Shown here piece after piece: positions 15,903 to 23,160 of a stretch of 35,603 bases of DNA. Under the pieces are notes generated by a model, which worked only from the letters and a program-made list of their open reading frames with translations, had not been told where the DNA came from and did not search any database. Origin of the DNA: Thermoplasmata archaeon. GTDB taxonomy: Archaea; Thermoplasmatota; Thermoplasmata; Lutacidiplasmatales; UBA184. The translations under genes were made by a program, and so were the position numbers. Within the stretch, counting starts at the first letter, position 1. The number at the start of each line of letters is the position of its first letter. Location of the stretch: contig JASHQY010000051.1 of NCBI GenBank assembly GCA_030038885.1, forward strand, positions 1 to 35,603. Reading direction: 5' to 3'.

Positions 15903-16307
15903 CTATTCGCGTGGAGAACGCTCGCCGGACTCGGGATCCGAACCTTTGGGGTATCTCGCCGCCCGAAGCGAGTGACAGATCCTCGGCACTCGGCCGCCAG
16001 CGAACCCCCAGAGATCGTCGGCGGAGTACCCTGAATAGTGAGGAAGGATCTTCTGTCGAACCTCGGCCATCAAGTCCCACGAAATCTTGGGCTTCTCTCC
16101 GACGAACCGCGAATTCCTTCCGAGCTCCGTGCCGGACTCGACGAACTGAATGACGCAGATGCGAAGTCGGGCACGAAGCCCCGCGCCGATTTCCGTCGGC
16201 GACGAATACCGTCCGTGGCCGCTCGAAAGAATCCCACGAACGCACGGTTCTTCCTCGAGCATCCGTGTCCCGAGGATTCGAGCGGATTCCCGAGCGGACC
16301 GCTTCAC
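15903..16307 (-). pseudogene. Decayed HEPN (HepT-like) partner of the MNT gene
   Basis: The frame starts with a GTG overlapping the MNT stop (GTGA), the usual MNT-HEPN arrangement, and runs 134 residues. The middle part, ISWDLMAEVRQKILPHYSGY then SADDLWGFA, resembles the HepT core with its RNxxxHxY motif. The position expected to hold the catalytic His has Pro (RQKILPHY), one base change from a His codon. The first 45 residues do not look like HepT; LEEEPCVRGILSSGHGRYSS instead recalls the start of a second nucleotidyltransferase domain. I read this as a degenerate, possibly chimeric toxin remnant. The family assignment comes from motif reading only. Confidence 0.45.
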
Positions 16308-16741
16308 ACGGGTACCGCCTCGGACAGGACCGTGGGGATGACGTACCACGATAGATCTTCCTGAGCAGCCACATCGACCGAACGATGCAATACCTTCCTC
16401 AGCGCGGCCTCGAGGTCGAAACGGGCGGTCGGGGTACGGCGCTTCGACCACTCTACCAAGAGATCGACGTCGCTGTCGGGCCGTGCCTCGCGGCGTCGGA
16501 CGGAACCGAACACGCGGACGTTTCTCGCGCCGTACCTTCGGGCGAGCCGGAGAATGGCCCTACGCTTCGGCGCGATGATCTCGTCGATGCCGAGACCCTC
16601 CCCGAGCTCCACGGACCGAATCTTCGGAACGTTCCAGTACTTCGACTTGCACCGGGGGCAGATGCGCACGACCGGTGCACGGGGATACCACGAATAGATG
16701 CACCGGTAGCAATGGAGCAACGGAGAGCCGGTCTCGGACAT
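16304..16741 (-). CDS. Zinc-ribbon minimal nucleotidyltransferase (MNT, MntA-like)
   Basis: 145 residues from ATG 16741. Residues 8-41 form a zinc ribbon with Cys11/Cys14 and Cys28/Cys31 (CYRC and CPRC, followed by KSKYW). Residues 60-135 are a pol-beta-type nucleotidyltransferase: GSVRR at 79-83 and DSDVDLLVEW at 89-98 supply the metal-binding acidic residues. MNT proteins of MNT-HEPN modules act as antitoxins that modify the HEPN toxin by adding AMP. A TTTACA box (16767-16772) 26 nt upstream of the ATG matches the leaderless spacing used by other genes here. The catalytic residues look intact, unlike those of the partner gene. Confidence 0.8.
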   Translation of the reverse strand: MSETGSPLLHCYRCIYSWYPRAPVVRICPRCKSKYWNVPKIRSVELGEGLGIDEIIAPKRRAILRLARRYGARNVRVFGSVRRREARPDSDVDLLVEWSKRRTPTARFDLEAALRKVLHRSVDVAAQEDLSWYVIPTVLSEAVPV

Positions 16742-17209
16742 CACCGGAAGGCACTGGATTCGGGGCTGTAAACTTACCTTGCGGGAAGTTGTACGGACGC
16801 TCGAACGCGAGCCCGTCCCGTCGTGCCTGACCGCACCCCGACCCGTCCTCCGCGGGCAGTACCTCGTCCCGCACGCCCGTTCCCCGAGCGGTGCCACCGG
16901 GAGGGAACCGCCTTCCCTATCCGAGATCGTCGTGTCCCGCCGAGCACCTGCGGCGAGGCGGTGTTCGTTGCCATTGGCCGTGCCGTACTCTGGGTTCGAG
17001 CCGGCGGCCTTCGGCGTTCTCGTGACCAACCATTCTGCGCAGGCTCCCGACAGCGAGTTCCGCCGGCAACTGCCCCCCACGATCGCCTGGGACACTCTCG
17101 GTAGCCGAGAGAGGACTCGCCCTCCAGAGGCCTTCGACGCTCCTCGAGCGTCAGACCGCTCCCCGTCAGGGAACTCTGGGAATCCTTGAACGCGGAGGGG
17201 AAGATGGCG
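16742..17209. other. Intergenic stretch without a supported gene
   Basis: About 470 bases between the MNT and methyltransferase genes, both on the minus strand. It holds the MNT promoter box (16767-16772) at one end. Frames continue through parts of it but show no family motif or codon bias. A segment around 16990-17050 reads somewhat like tRNA in conceptual translation, but no consistent cloverleaf forms. Confidence 0.5.
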
Positions 17210-17989
17210 CTAGCGCACGGCCATCAGCACCCGATTCTCGAAGACCTGCCAGACGACCGCCACGGTCCGGAAGCGGGCGGCCCGAAGACGCCGGACATGC
17301 TGCGAGAGCGGGATCTCGCTCTCGTGCCGGGGGTGACCCGCCGACCGGCGCTCATGCTCCACGAACGCGTCCCGCAGGGCGGGCTCCCGCCGTGCCGCCG
17401 CCCACCAGCGCGGCCAGCTCTTCCCCGACCCGGGCGCCTCGCGCTTCCACTGCCGGCGGCGGAGGCGGCGAAGCCCGCGCGCCAGTCCGACCAGATCGCG
17501 GTCGCCGGAGTCCCACGGAAGGTCGTCCCCGTTGAGGAAGACGCCCCCCGGCCGGATCAGGCGCCCGAGGTCGAGGTAGAGCTGGGAGAGCTGCGGGGAC
17601 GAGAGCCAATGGAGCGCGGTCGTGCTGACCGCCGCGTCGAACCGACCGGGCGGCAGCGCTGCGCGCCATCCGGGGGCGCCGAGCTTCGCGTCGATCCACC
17701 GGAGGCGGCCACCGACCGTTCCGAGCGCGCCTTGGCCGATCGTCCGAACGACCGGATCGTAATCGACCGCGACCACCCGGGCCGCGGGAAAGCGGCGGAG
17801 GATCCGAATGCTGAACGATCCGGGGCCGCATCCGAGGTCGAGCACCCGGAACCGTCGCCCGAGCCTCGCCTCCAGGACGTCCATCATCGCCCCGAAGCGG
17901 AGCTCTCGCGACGGGTTGAACGACTCCTGCTGCCGGTCCCAGCTCGCGAGCCACGAGGCCCAGTTCGGGGTACGGGGGTGCGTCGGCAT
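17210..17989 (-). CDS. SAM-dependent class I methyltransferase
   Basis: 259 residues from ATG 17989. The SAM-binding motif I is VLDLGCGPGSFS (49-60), followed by the acidic end of strand 2 (VVAVDYDP) and the motif IV/post-IV block FDAAVSTTALHWL, which resembles the trans-aconitate/Methyltransf_25 type acting on small molecules. Motif VI region RPGGVFLNGDDLPW is also present. The substrate is unknown. A TTATT box (18013-18017) lies 24 nt upstream of the ATG, and the promoter region is shared back-to-back with top6B. Confidence 0.85.
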   Translation of the reverse strand: MPTHPRTPNWASWLASWDRQQESFNPSRELRFGAMMDVLEARLGRRFRVLDLGCGPGSFSIRILRRFPAARVVAVDYDPVVRTIGQGALGTVGGRLRWIDAKLGAPGWRAALPPGRFDAAVSTTALHWLSSPQLSQLYLDLGRLIRPGGVFLNGDDLPWDSGDRDLVGLARGLRRLRRRQWKREAPGSGKSWPRWWAAARREPALRDAFVEHERRSAGHPRHESEIPLSQHVRRLRAARFRTVAVVWQVFENRVLMAVR

Positions 17990-18080
17990 GCCGGTCGAGG
18001 GGAGCCGGGTCGAATAAGCGCGTCGCCGCGGACCGGCCGCCGCCGGGAGCGCCGCGCATCGCTCGCGTCCAGCGCCGTCC

Positions 18081-18086
18081 TTATAG
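18081..18086 (+). promoter_or_regulatory. TATA-like box for top6B
   Basis: TTATAG in a GC-rich setting, ending 24 nt before the GTG at 18111. The distance predicts a leaderless mRNA and supports the GTG start. Confidence 0.55.
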
Positions 18087-18110
18087 CGAGGACGGTCCCC
18101 ACGTCCGGCG

Positions 18111-20132
18111 GTGACGCCGCCCCCGACTCTCGCCCAGCAGCTCGCGGCGAAGCAACGGGAGATCTCGGTCGCGGAGTTCTTCGAGCGGAACCGCCAGATC
18201 CTCGGGTTCGACAACCCGCAGCGCTCGCTCCTCACGACGGTCAAGGAAGCGGTCGACAACGCCGTCGACTCCGCCGAGGAGGCGCGGGTCCTGCCGGACG
18301 TGCTGGTCGAGATCTCGAAGGAGGGGGACGATCGGCTGCGCGTGGCGGTCACCGACAACGGCCCGGGGATCCTGCGCAAGGAGATCCCCAACATCTTCGC
18401 CCGGCTGCTCTACGGATCCCGGTTCCATTCGAACCGCCAGGCGCGGGGGCAGCAGGGGATCGGGATCTCGGCGGCGGTCCTCTACGCGAACCTCACGACC
18501 GCGCGGCCGGCCCACATCGTCTCCAAGGTCGAGGAGGAGGAGGCGGCGCACGTCCTCGATCTCGTGATCGACACCCAGAAGAACCAGCCACGGGTCGTCG
18601 CGGAGGACCTCCTGCTCTGGGACCGCCCGCACGGCACGCGCGTCGAGGTCGTGCTCAAGGCGCGCTACGTGCGCGGCCGCCAGTCGCCGTACGAGTACCT
18701 TCGCGGGACCGCGATCGTGAACCCGCACGCGCGCCTCGTGCTGGTCGAGCCCGACGGGACCCGCGTGACGTTCGAGCGGGCGTCGCAGGAATTGCCCCCG
18801 CTCGCGAAGGAGACCCTGCCGCATCCCTACGGACTCGAGCTCGGGGAGCTCGGGTACCTGCTGAAGGGAACGCGCCGGCCGACCCTCGGCGAGTTCCTCT
18901 CGAAGGACCTCGCCGGCGTGAGCTCGCGGGCGACCCGCGAGGTCTTCGAGCGATCGGGGATCCGACCGACCCGCCCCCCGTCCTCGATCCAGGGCGAGGA
19001 GCAGGAGCGCCTCCTCGCCGCCCTCCACGAGGTCCCGCTCGTCGCGCCGGCGGCCGACTGCCTCTCGCCGATCGGCGCGACGCTGATCAAGCGCGGGCTG
19101 AGGAACGTGCTCGGCGACCTCCGCCCGGAGTTCTACGCGCCGCCGGTGAGCCGCCCGCCGAAGGTGCGGGGCGGGTTCCCGTTCATGGTCGAGGTCGGGC
19201 TGGTCTACGGCGGCGGGCTGCCGCCGGACCCGCCGATCCAGATCCTGCGCTTCGCGAACCGGGTGCCGCTGCTGTTCCAGCAGGGGGCGTGCGCGATCAC
19301 GACCGCGATCGCGCATCTCGACTGGCGACGGTACGGCCTCGAGCAGAAGGGGGGCGCGGGGGTCCCGAGCGGCCCCGCGGTCGTGCTGGTGCACGTCGCG
19401 TCGACGAAGATCCCGTTCACGAGCGAGGCGAAGGAAGCGATCGCGGAGGACGCGGAGATCGACAAGGAGGTCACGCTCGCGCTCCAGGCGGCGGCCCGCC
19501 ACCTGCGGGCCCACATCTCCCGGATGAGCCGACGGGAGTTCGCGAGCGACAAGTTCGAGATCATCCAGCGGATCCTGCCGAAGCTCGCCGAGAAGACGAG
19601 CCACCTCGTCGGCAAGCCCGCGCCGGACCTCACGCCGGTGATCACCCGGATCATGGACATCGTGCACGTCGACTCGAAGCTCGTCCGGACGGACGCGGCC
19701 GTGCGGCTCCCGGTCGAGGTCACGAACTACACGCCGCGCGCCCGGGTCCTCGAGCTGTTCGTCGAGATCCCGCCCGACGAGTTCGCCGCCGCGACGTTCG
19801 ACCCGGCGCCCGAGGGGACTGAGCCGGCGCTCGGTCGCGCGTGGTGGACGCTCCCGAAGCTCGCCCCGAGCGGCCGGACGCAGCTCGAGGTCCGGTTCCC
19901 GGCGAAGAGCGACGTGGACGCGGGCGATCTCGACTGGTACGTCGTGGGGATCGACGAGTCGCACGTGCTCGGCGCCGACCCCTTGCCCGGCGACTGGGAC
20001 GTGCGGCTCCCGCGGACGATCGTCGAAGCGGCGGAGGCGGCGGAGGCCGAGTCGGCCGCGGCCGGACCGGACGAAGGGGAGGTGGACTACGATGCCGCCG
20101 AGTCGAGCGCGAGCGCGAGCGACGAAGAGTGA
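18111..20132 (+). CDS. top6B: DNA topoisomerase VI subunit B
   Basis: 673 residues. Top6B is the GHKL-type ATPase of the type IIB topoisomerase that decatenates and relaxes archaeal chromosomes. Bergerat-fold motifs are clear: Glu46 and Asn50 in KEAVDNAVD, DNGPG at 82-86 and GQQGIGIS at 113-120. The transducer domain has the nucleotide-sensing Lys in VHVASTKIPF. The C-terminus is longer than minimal archaeal Top6B, with an Ig-like extension (ELFVEIPPDEFAAATF, then DVDAGDLDWYVVG) and an acidic, Ala/Ser-rich tail that overlaps top6A by 41 nt. It starts with GTG. Confidence 0.96.
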   Translation: MTPPPTLAQQLAAKQREISVAEFFERNRQILGFDNPQRSLLTTVKEAVDNAVDSAEEARVLPDVLVEISKEGDDRLRVAVTDNGPGILRKEIPNIFARLLYGSRFHSNRQARGQQGIGISAAVLYANLTTARPAHIVSKVEEEEAAHVLDLVIDTQKNQPRVVAEDLLLWDRPHGTRVEVVLKARYVRGRQSPYEYLRGTAIVNPHARLVLVEPDGTRVTFERASQELPPLAKETLPHPYGLELGELGYLLKGTRRPTLGEFLSKDLAGVSSRATREVFERSGIRPTRPPSSIQGEEQERLLAALHEVPLVAPAADCLSPIGATLIKRGLRNVLGDLRPEFYAPPVSRPPKVRGGFPFMVEVGLVYGGGLPPDPPIQILRFANRVPLLFQQGACAITTAIAHLDWRRYGLEQKGGAGVPSGPAVVLVHVASTKIPFTSEAKEAIAEDAEIDKEVTLALQAAARHLRAHISRMSRREFASDKFEIIQRILPKLAEKTSHLVGKPAPDLTPVITRIMDIVHVDSKLVRTDAAVRLPVEVTNYTPRARVLELFVEIPPDEFAAATFDPAPEGTEPALGRAWWTLPKLAPSGRTQLEVRFPAKSDVDAGDLDWYVVGIDESHVLGADPLPGDWDVRLPRTIVEAAEAAEAESAAAGPDEGEVDYDAAESSASASDEE

Positions 20133-21234
20133 CCCGGACGACCTCCCGAAGGTCCGGGCGGACGCGCTGCAGCCGACCCTCGCGCTGGCCGAGCAGATCT
20201 ACGAGCAGCTCGACGAGGGCGAGATCCCCCGGATGCGCCTGCCGCTCCGCACGAAGCAGAACCTCTCGTTCCAGGTCCGCGACGGGGTCTGGCGGCTCGG
20301 GAAGGCGATGGGCACCCGCAGCGCGCGCAAGCTCGACGGCGCGCTGATGCTCCTGCGGACGTTCTACCTCGTCGATTTCATCAACGAGATGTCCCGCGAC
20401 CGCAAGACGTCGACCCTGCGCGAGCTCTACTACATCAGCGAGGCGTGGGAGGACGCGAAGTTCCACAGCGAGGACGAGTCGAACCTCCTGATCGAAGACC
20501 TCGAGGTGATGTGCGAGCGCCTGCGCGAGGACTTCCGGCTCCACCCCGAGGAGAACGGGGCGTCCGTCATCGGCGACCTCACGATCAAGGAGAAGAACCG
20601 CCAGGGCGTCGTGAAGAAGATCAACTGCAAGGACGACGTCGGCGACGGCGGCTACTCGCTGCCGTTCAACGTCGAGAAGGAGAAGATCGAGTTCGTCGGG
20701 ACGAACGCGAAGTTCGTCATCGCGATCGAGTGCGGCGGGATGGTCGACCGGCTCGCGGAGAACAACTTCGACGAGGAGCGCGACGCGATCCTGGTCCACC
20801 TGAAGGGGCAGCCGGCGCGCTCGACGCGCCGGTTCCTCCGCCGGATCACGGAGGAGCTGAAGCTCCCGGTGGTCGTCTTCACCGACGGGGACCCCTGGTC
20901 GTTCCGGATCTACGCGAGCGTCGCGTACGGCGCGATCAAGACCGCGCACCTCTCGAGCTACCTCGCGACGCCGAGCGCGGAGTTCCTCGGCGTCACGGCG
21001 TCCGACATCGAGAACTACGACCTTCCGTCCGACCGGCTCTCCGAGCAGGACGTGAAGGCGCTCCAGGCGGAGCTGACCGACCCCCGGTTCGGGACCGCCG
21101 AGTGGCGCTCCGAGATCGAGCTGATGCTCAAGAACGGAAAGAAGGCCGAGCAGCAGTCGCTCGCGAAGTACGGCCTGAACTACGTGACGGAGCACTACCT
21201 GCCCGAGAAGCTCACCGAGATGGGCGTGCTGTAG
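20092..21234 (+). CDS. top6A: DNA topoisomerase VI subunit A (Spo11-like)
   Basis: 380 residues. Top6A makes the double-strand break; it is homologous to Spo11. The catalytic tyrosine lies in RELYY (110-114). The Toprim domain supplies Glu213 in AIECGG and Asp265/Asp267 in TDGDP. The residue after DGDPW is Ser where Gly is usual, a minor variation. The ATG at 20092 lies 41 nt inside the end of top6B in another frame. The basic, Arg/Ala-rich N-terminus (residues 1-12) is a by-product of that overlap and is probably disordered. A-B stoichiometry is presumably set by this coupling. Confidence 0.96.
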   Translation: MPPSRARARATKSDPDDLPKVRADALQPTLALAEQIYEQLDEGEIPRMRLPLRTKQNLSFQVRDGVWRLGKAMGTRSARKLDGALMLLRTFYLVDFINEMSRDRKTSTLRELYYISEAWEDAKFHSEDESNLLIEDLEVMCERLREDFRLHPEENGASVIGDLTIKEKNRQGVVKKINCKDDVGDGGYSLPFNVEKEKIEFVGTNAKFVIAIECGGMVDRLAENNFDEERDAILVHLKGQPARSTRRFLRRITEELKLPVVVFTDGDPWSFRIYASVAYGAIKTAHLSSYLATPSAEFLGVTASDIENYDLPSDRLSEQDVKALQAELTDPRFGTAEWRSEIELMLKNGKKAEQQSLAKYGLNYVTEHYLPEKLTEMGVL

Positions 21235-21339
21235 CCGGTCGGGCCGCCCGTCCGCGCCGACGGCTCGGGACCGCCGCCGGTGGGCTTCCCCTGCGCGACC
21301 TTCGGGGCGGCGTCCGACCCCGGGCGGGTCGCGCCCCCG

Positions 21340-21783
21340 TCAGGTCAGGCCCAGGGCGGAGAGCGCCGGCGGAGCGAGGAGCGTCTCGGCGAGCTCGGTG
21401 GGGGCGTAGACGAACGCGCGCGGGGCGGGCGCGATCCGCTTCCACGCGATCCCCTGCTCGTCGAACTCCGCCGGCTCGGCACCGACCTCCACGACCGGCT
21501 CCGAGAGACGGGCCGGGACCGTCGCGCCGTCGCGGGCGACCCGGAGCACGTCGTTCGGCTCGTCGAGCACGACCCAGGCCACCGGGACGACGAGGTGGAG
21601 GTGGATCAGCTTCGGGCGGAACCGGCTCTCGGTCTCGGTCTCGGTCCGCGAGAACAGCCCGACGTCGCGTCCGCCGATCGGGGCCGTGCGCTGGAACTGG
21701 AACGACCGCTGGCGGAACTCGAGCACGTTGACCTCGAGGTCCCCGGCGGTCAGCACGGGGCCGTCGAGCGGAAGCGCGTACAT
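21340..21783 (-). CDS. Hypothetical protein
   Basis: 147 residues; I recognise no family. It is a mostly beta-type, soluble sequence with several short hydrophobic strands (LIHLHLVVPVAWVVLDE) and no signal peptide or cysteine motif. Codon use matches the neighbours (strong G/C third positions), which supports a real gene. The ATG at 21783 lies about 50 nt from the palindromic TTATAA at 21832-21837, which may drive both this gene and eL41. It is convergent with top6A. Confidence 0.65.
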   Translation of the reverse strand: MYALPLDGPVLTAGDLEVNVLEFRQRSFQFQRTAPIGGRDVGLFSRTETETESRFRPKLIHLHLVVPVAWVVLDEPNDVLRVARDGATVPARLSEPVVEVGAEPAEFDEQGIAWKRIAPAPRAFVYAPTELAETLLAPPALSALGLT

Positions 21784-21831
21784 AAGCCGGGCCGGGACGC
21801 GCAGCCCTCGGCGGTCTGGCGGAGGGCACCC

Positions 21832-21837
21832 TTATAA
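21832..21837. promoter_or_regulatory. Palindromic TTATAA box between divergent genes
   Basis: TTATAA reads the same on both strands and is the only AT-rich hexamer in the 93-nt gap between the hypothetical gene (starting at 21783, minus) and eL41 (starting at 21877, plus). It could direct transcription both ways, giving leaders of about 15-25 nt. Confidence 0.5.
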
Positions 21838-21876
21838 ACCGACGACCGTACCCGCGCCCGCTCGGACGCGAACGGA

Positions 21877-21984
21877 ATGAAACGCTCCTCGCGGGTCTGG
21901 AAGAAGCGCGGCCACATGCGCTGGAAGTGGCGCAAGAAGCGGATGCGCCGTCGCATGCGCGCTCAGAAGCTGCGCAAGCAGTAG
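21877..21984 (+). CDS. rpl41e: Large-subunit ribosomal protein eL41
   Basis: A 35-residue, extremely basic peptide: 20 of the 35 residues are Lys or Arg. The second part, MRWKWRKKRMRRRMR, matches the eL41 pattern (MRxKWRKKRMRRL). eL41 is the smallest ribosomal protein, a single helix bridging the two subunits. Two starts are possible: ATG 21877 (35 aa, 13-residue extension) or ATG 21916 (22 aa, close to the classic 25-residue form). The TTATAA at 21832 would put transcription start near 21860, so both are on the message. It is too short for most gene callers. Confidence 0.85.
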   Translation: MKRSSRVWKKRGHMRWKWRKKRMRRRMRAQKLRKQ

Positions 21985-22051
21985 CCCGGGGCGACGGTCG
22001 TCCGCGCTCCGCCGGACCATCTCCTCGGCCGGTCCTCGGCCCGTCGCGGCC

Positions 22052-22279
22052 TCACCAGCCGAGCCGGTCGAGCGTGCGGGCCGCCTTGGTCGCCTTCTTC
22101 CACTCCCGGTAGTGGTCCCGGCACAGCGGGGCCCGCCGCCCCTTGTCCGGCAGCTGCGGGAACGCCTTGCGGGCCTCGACGAGCGCGAGGTGCCGCAGGG
22201 ACGGAGCTCCGCACCCCGGGACGATGCACGGCTCCTCGGCCTCGTCGCGCGACGGCCGTGTCGAGGGCGGGGCGCTCAT
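22052..22279 (-). CDS. Small zinc-finger-like protein coupled to sucD
   Basis: 75 residues. The ATG overlaps the sucD stop (ATGA), so it is the third gene of the sucC-sucD unit. It has a candidate zinc site: CIVPGC (18-23) near the N-terminus and CRDHYREW near the C-terminus, a Cx4C...CxxH arrangement. The C-terminal half is basic (KKATKAARTLDRLGW). No family or function is recognised; the co-transcription with succinyl-CoA synthetase may be only physical. Confidence 0.7.
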   Translation of the reverse strand: MSAPPSTRPSRDEAEEPCIVPGCGAPSLRHLALVEARKAFPQLPDKGRRAPLCRDHYREWKKATKAARTLDRLGW

Positions 22280-23160
22280 CGGCGGTTCTGCCGCGCGACG
22301 ATCTGGGCCACGAGGTCCGGGATCTCGTAGGGGAAGCGCGCGACCTGGGCCCCGGCAGCGGAGAGCGCCGCGAGCTTCGTCTCGGCGGTCCCCCGGCCGC
22401 GCGAGATGATCGCGCCGGCGTGCCCCATCCGCTTCCCGGGCGGCGACGCCCGCCCGGCGATGTAGGCGACGACCGGCTTCGTGACGTGCTGGCGGATGTA
22501 CTCGGCGCCGTCCTCCTCGGACTGGCCGCCGATCTCGCCGACCAGGACGATCAGGTCGGTGTCCGGGTCGGACTCGAACATCGGGAGCGCGTCGACGAAC
22601 GACGTCCCGACGACCGGGTCCCCACCGAGGCCGATGCACGTCGACTGGCCGATCCCGTGCTCGGAGATCCCGTTGACGATCTCGTAGGTCAGCGTGCCGC
22701 TCCGCGAGATGACCCCGACCCGGCCGCGGCGGAACACGACGTTCGGGATGATCCCGACCTTCGAGAGGCCCGGCGCGGCGATCCCGGGGCAGTTCGGGCC
22801 GATGATCCGACCGCCCTTCGATTTCGAGTAGTGGTACATCACGAGCATGTCGTGGAACGGGATGTGCTCGGTCACGACGACGGAGAGGAGGATCCCCGCG
22901 TCGACCGCCTCGATCAGGGCGTCCTTCGCGAACGGCGCCGGGACGAAGATGCACGAGGCGTTCGCGTGGGTCTTCGCGACCGCGTCCCGCACCGAGTCGA
23001 ACACCGGAACGCCCTCGACCTCCGTCCCGGCCTTGCCCGGCGTGACCCCGGCGACGACCTGGGTGCCGAACAGCTGCATCTGGCGGGTGTGCACGGTCCC
23101 CTGGTGGCCCGTGATCCCCTGGACGACCACGCGCGTCTGGGCGTCGACCAGCACGGTCAT
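22276..23160 (-). CDS. sucD: Succinyl-CoA synthetase (ADP/GDP-forming) subunit alpha
   Basis: 294 residues, the normal length. It catalyses succinyl-CoA + NDP + Pi to succinate + CoA + NTP with the beta subunit. The phosphorylated active-site His is His247 in GHAGAIISRG. The CoA-binding N-terminus reads VVVQGITGHQGTVHT, and NCPGIAAPG and SRSGTLTYE are the conserved loops. The gene overlaps sucC by 4 nt (23157-23160). Completes the TCA cycle or conserves energy from acyl-CoA degradation. Confidence 0.97.
   Translation of the reverse strand: MTVLVDAQTRVVVQGITGHQGTVHTRQMQLFGTQVVAGVTPGKAGTEVEGVPVFDSVRDAVAKTHANASCIFVPAPFAKDALIEAVDAGILLSVVVTEHIPFHDMLVMYHYSKSKGGRIIGPNCPGIAAPGLSKVGIIPNVVFRRGRVGVISRSGTLTYEIVNGISEHGIGQSTCIGLGGDPVVGTSFVDALPMFESDPDTDLIVLVGEIGGQSEEDGAEYIRQHVTKPVVAYIAGRASPPGKRMGHAGAIISRGRGTAETKLAALSAAGAQVARFPYEIPDLVAQIVARQNRR

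Noticed and set aside
15490..16374. 294-codon minus-strand frame across the accessory patch
   Set aside because: The sequence is Arg/Ser/Pro-rich without motifs, and it conflicts with the MNT-HEPN frames, which show recognisable blocks.
16975..17055. Possible degenerate tRNA on the minus strand, since its conceptual translation resembles spurious ORFs read through tRNA genes
   Set aside because: No 7-bp acceptor stem could be closed, the would-be T-loop begins with C, and the T-stem has two mismatches even when an intron is allowed.
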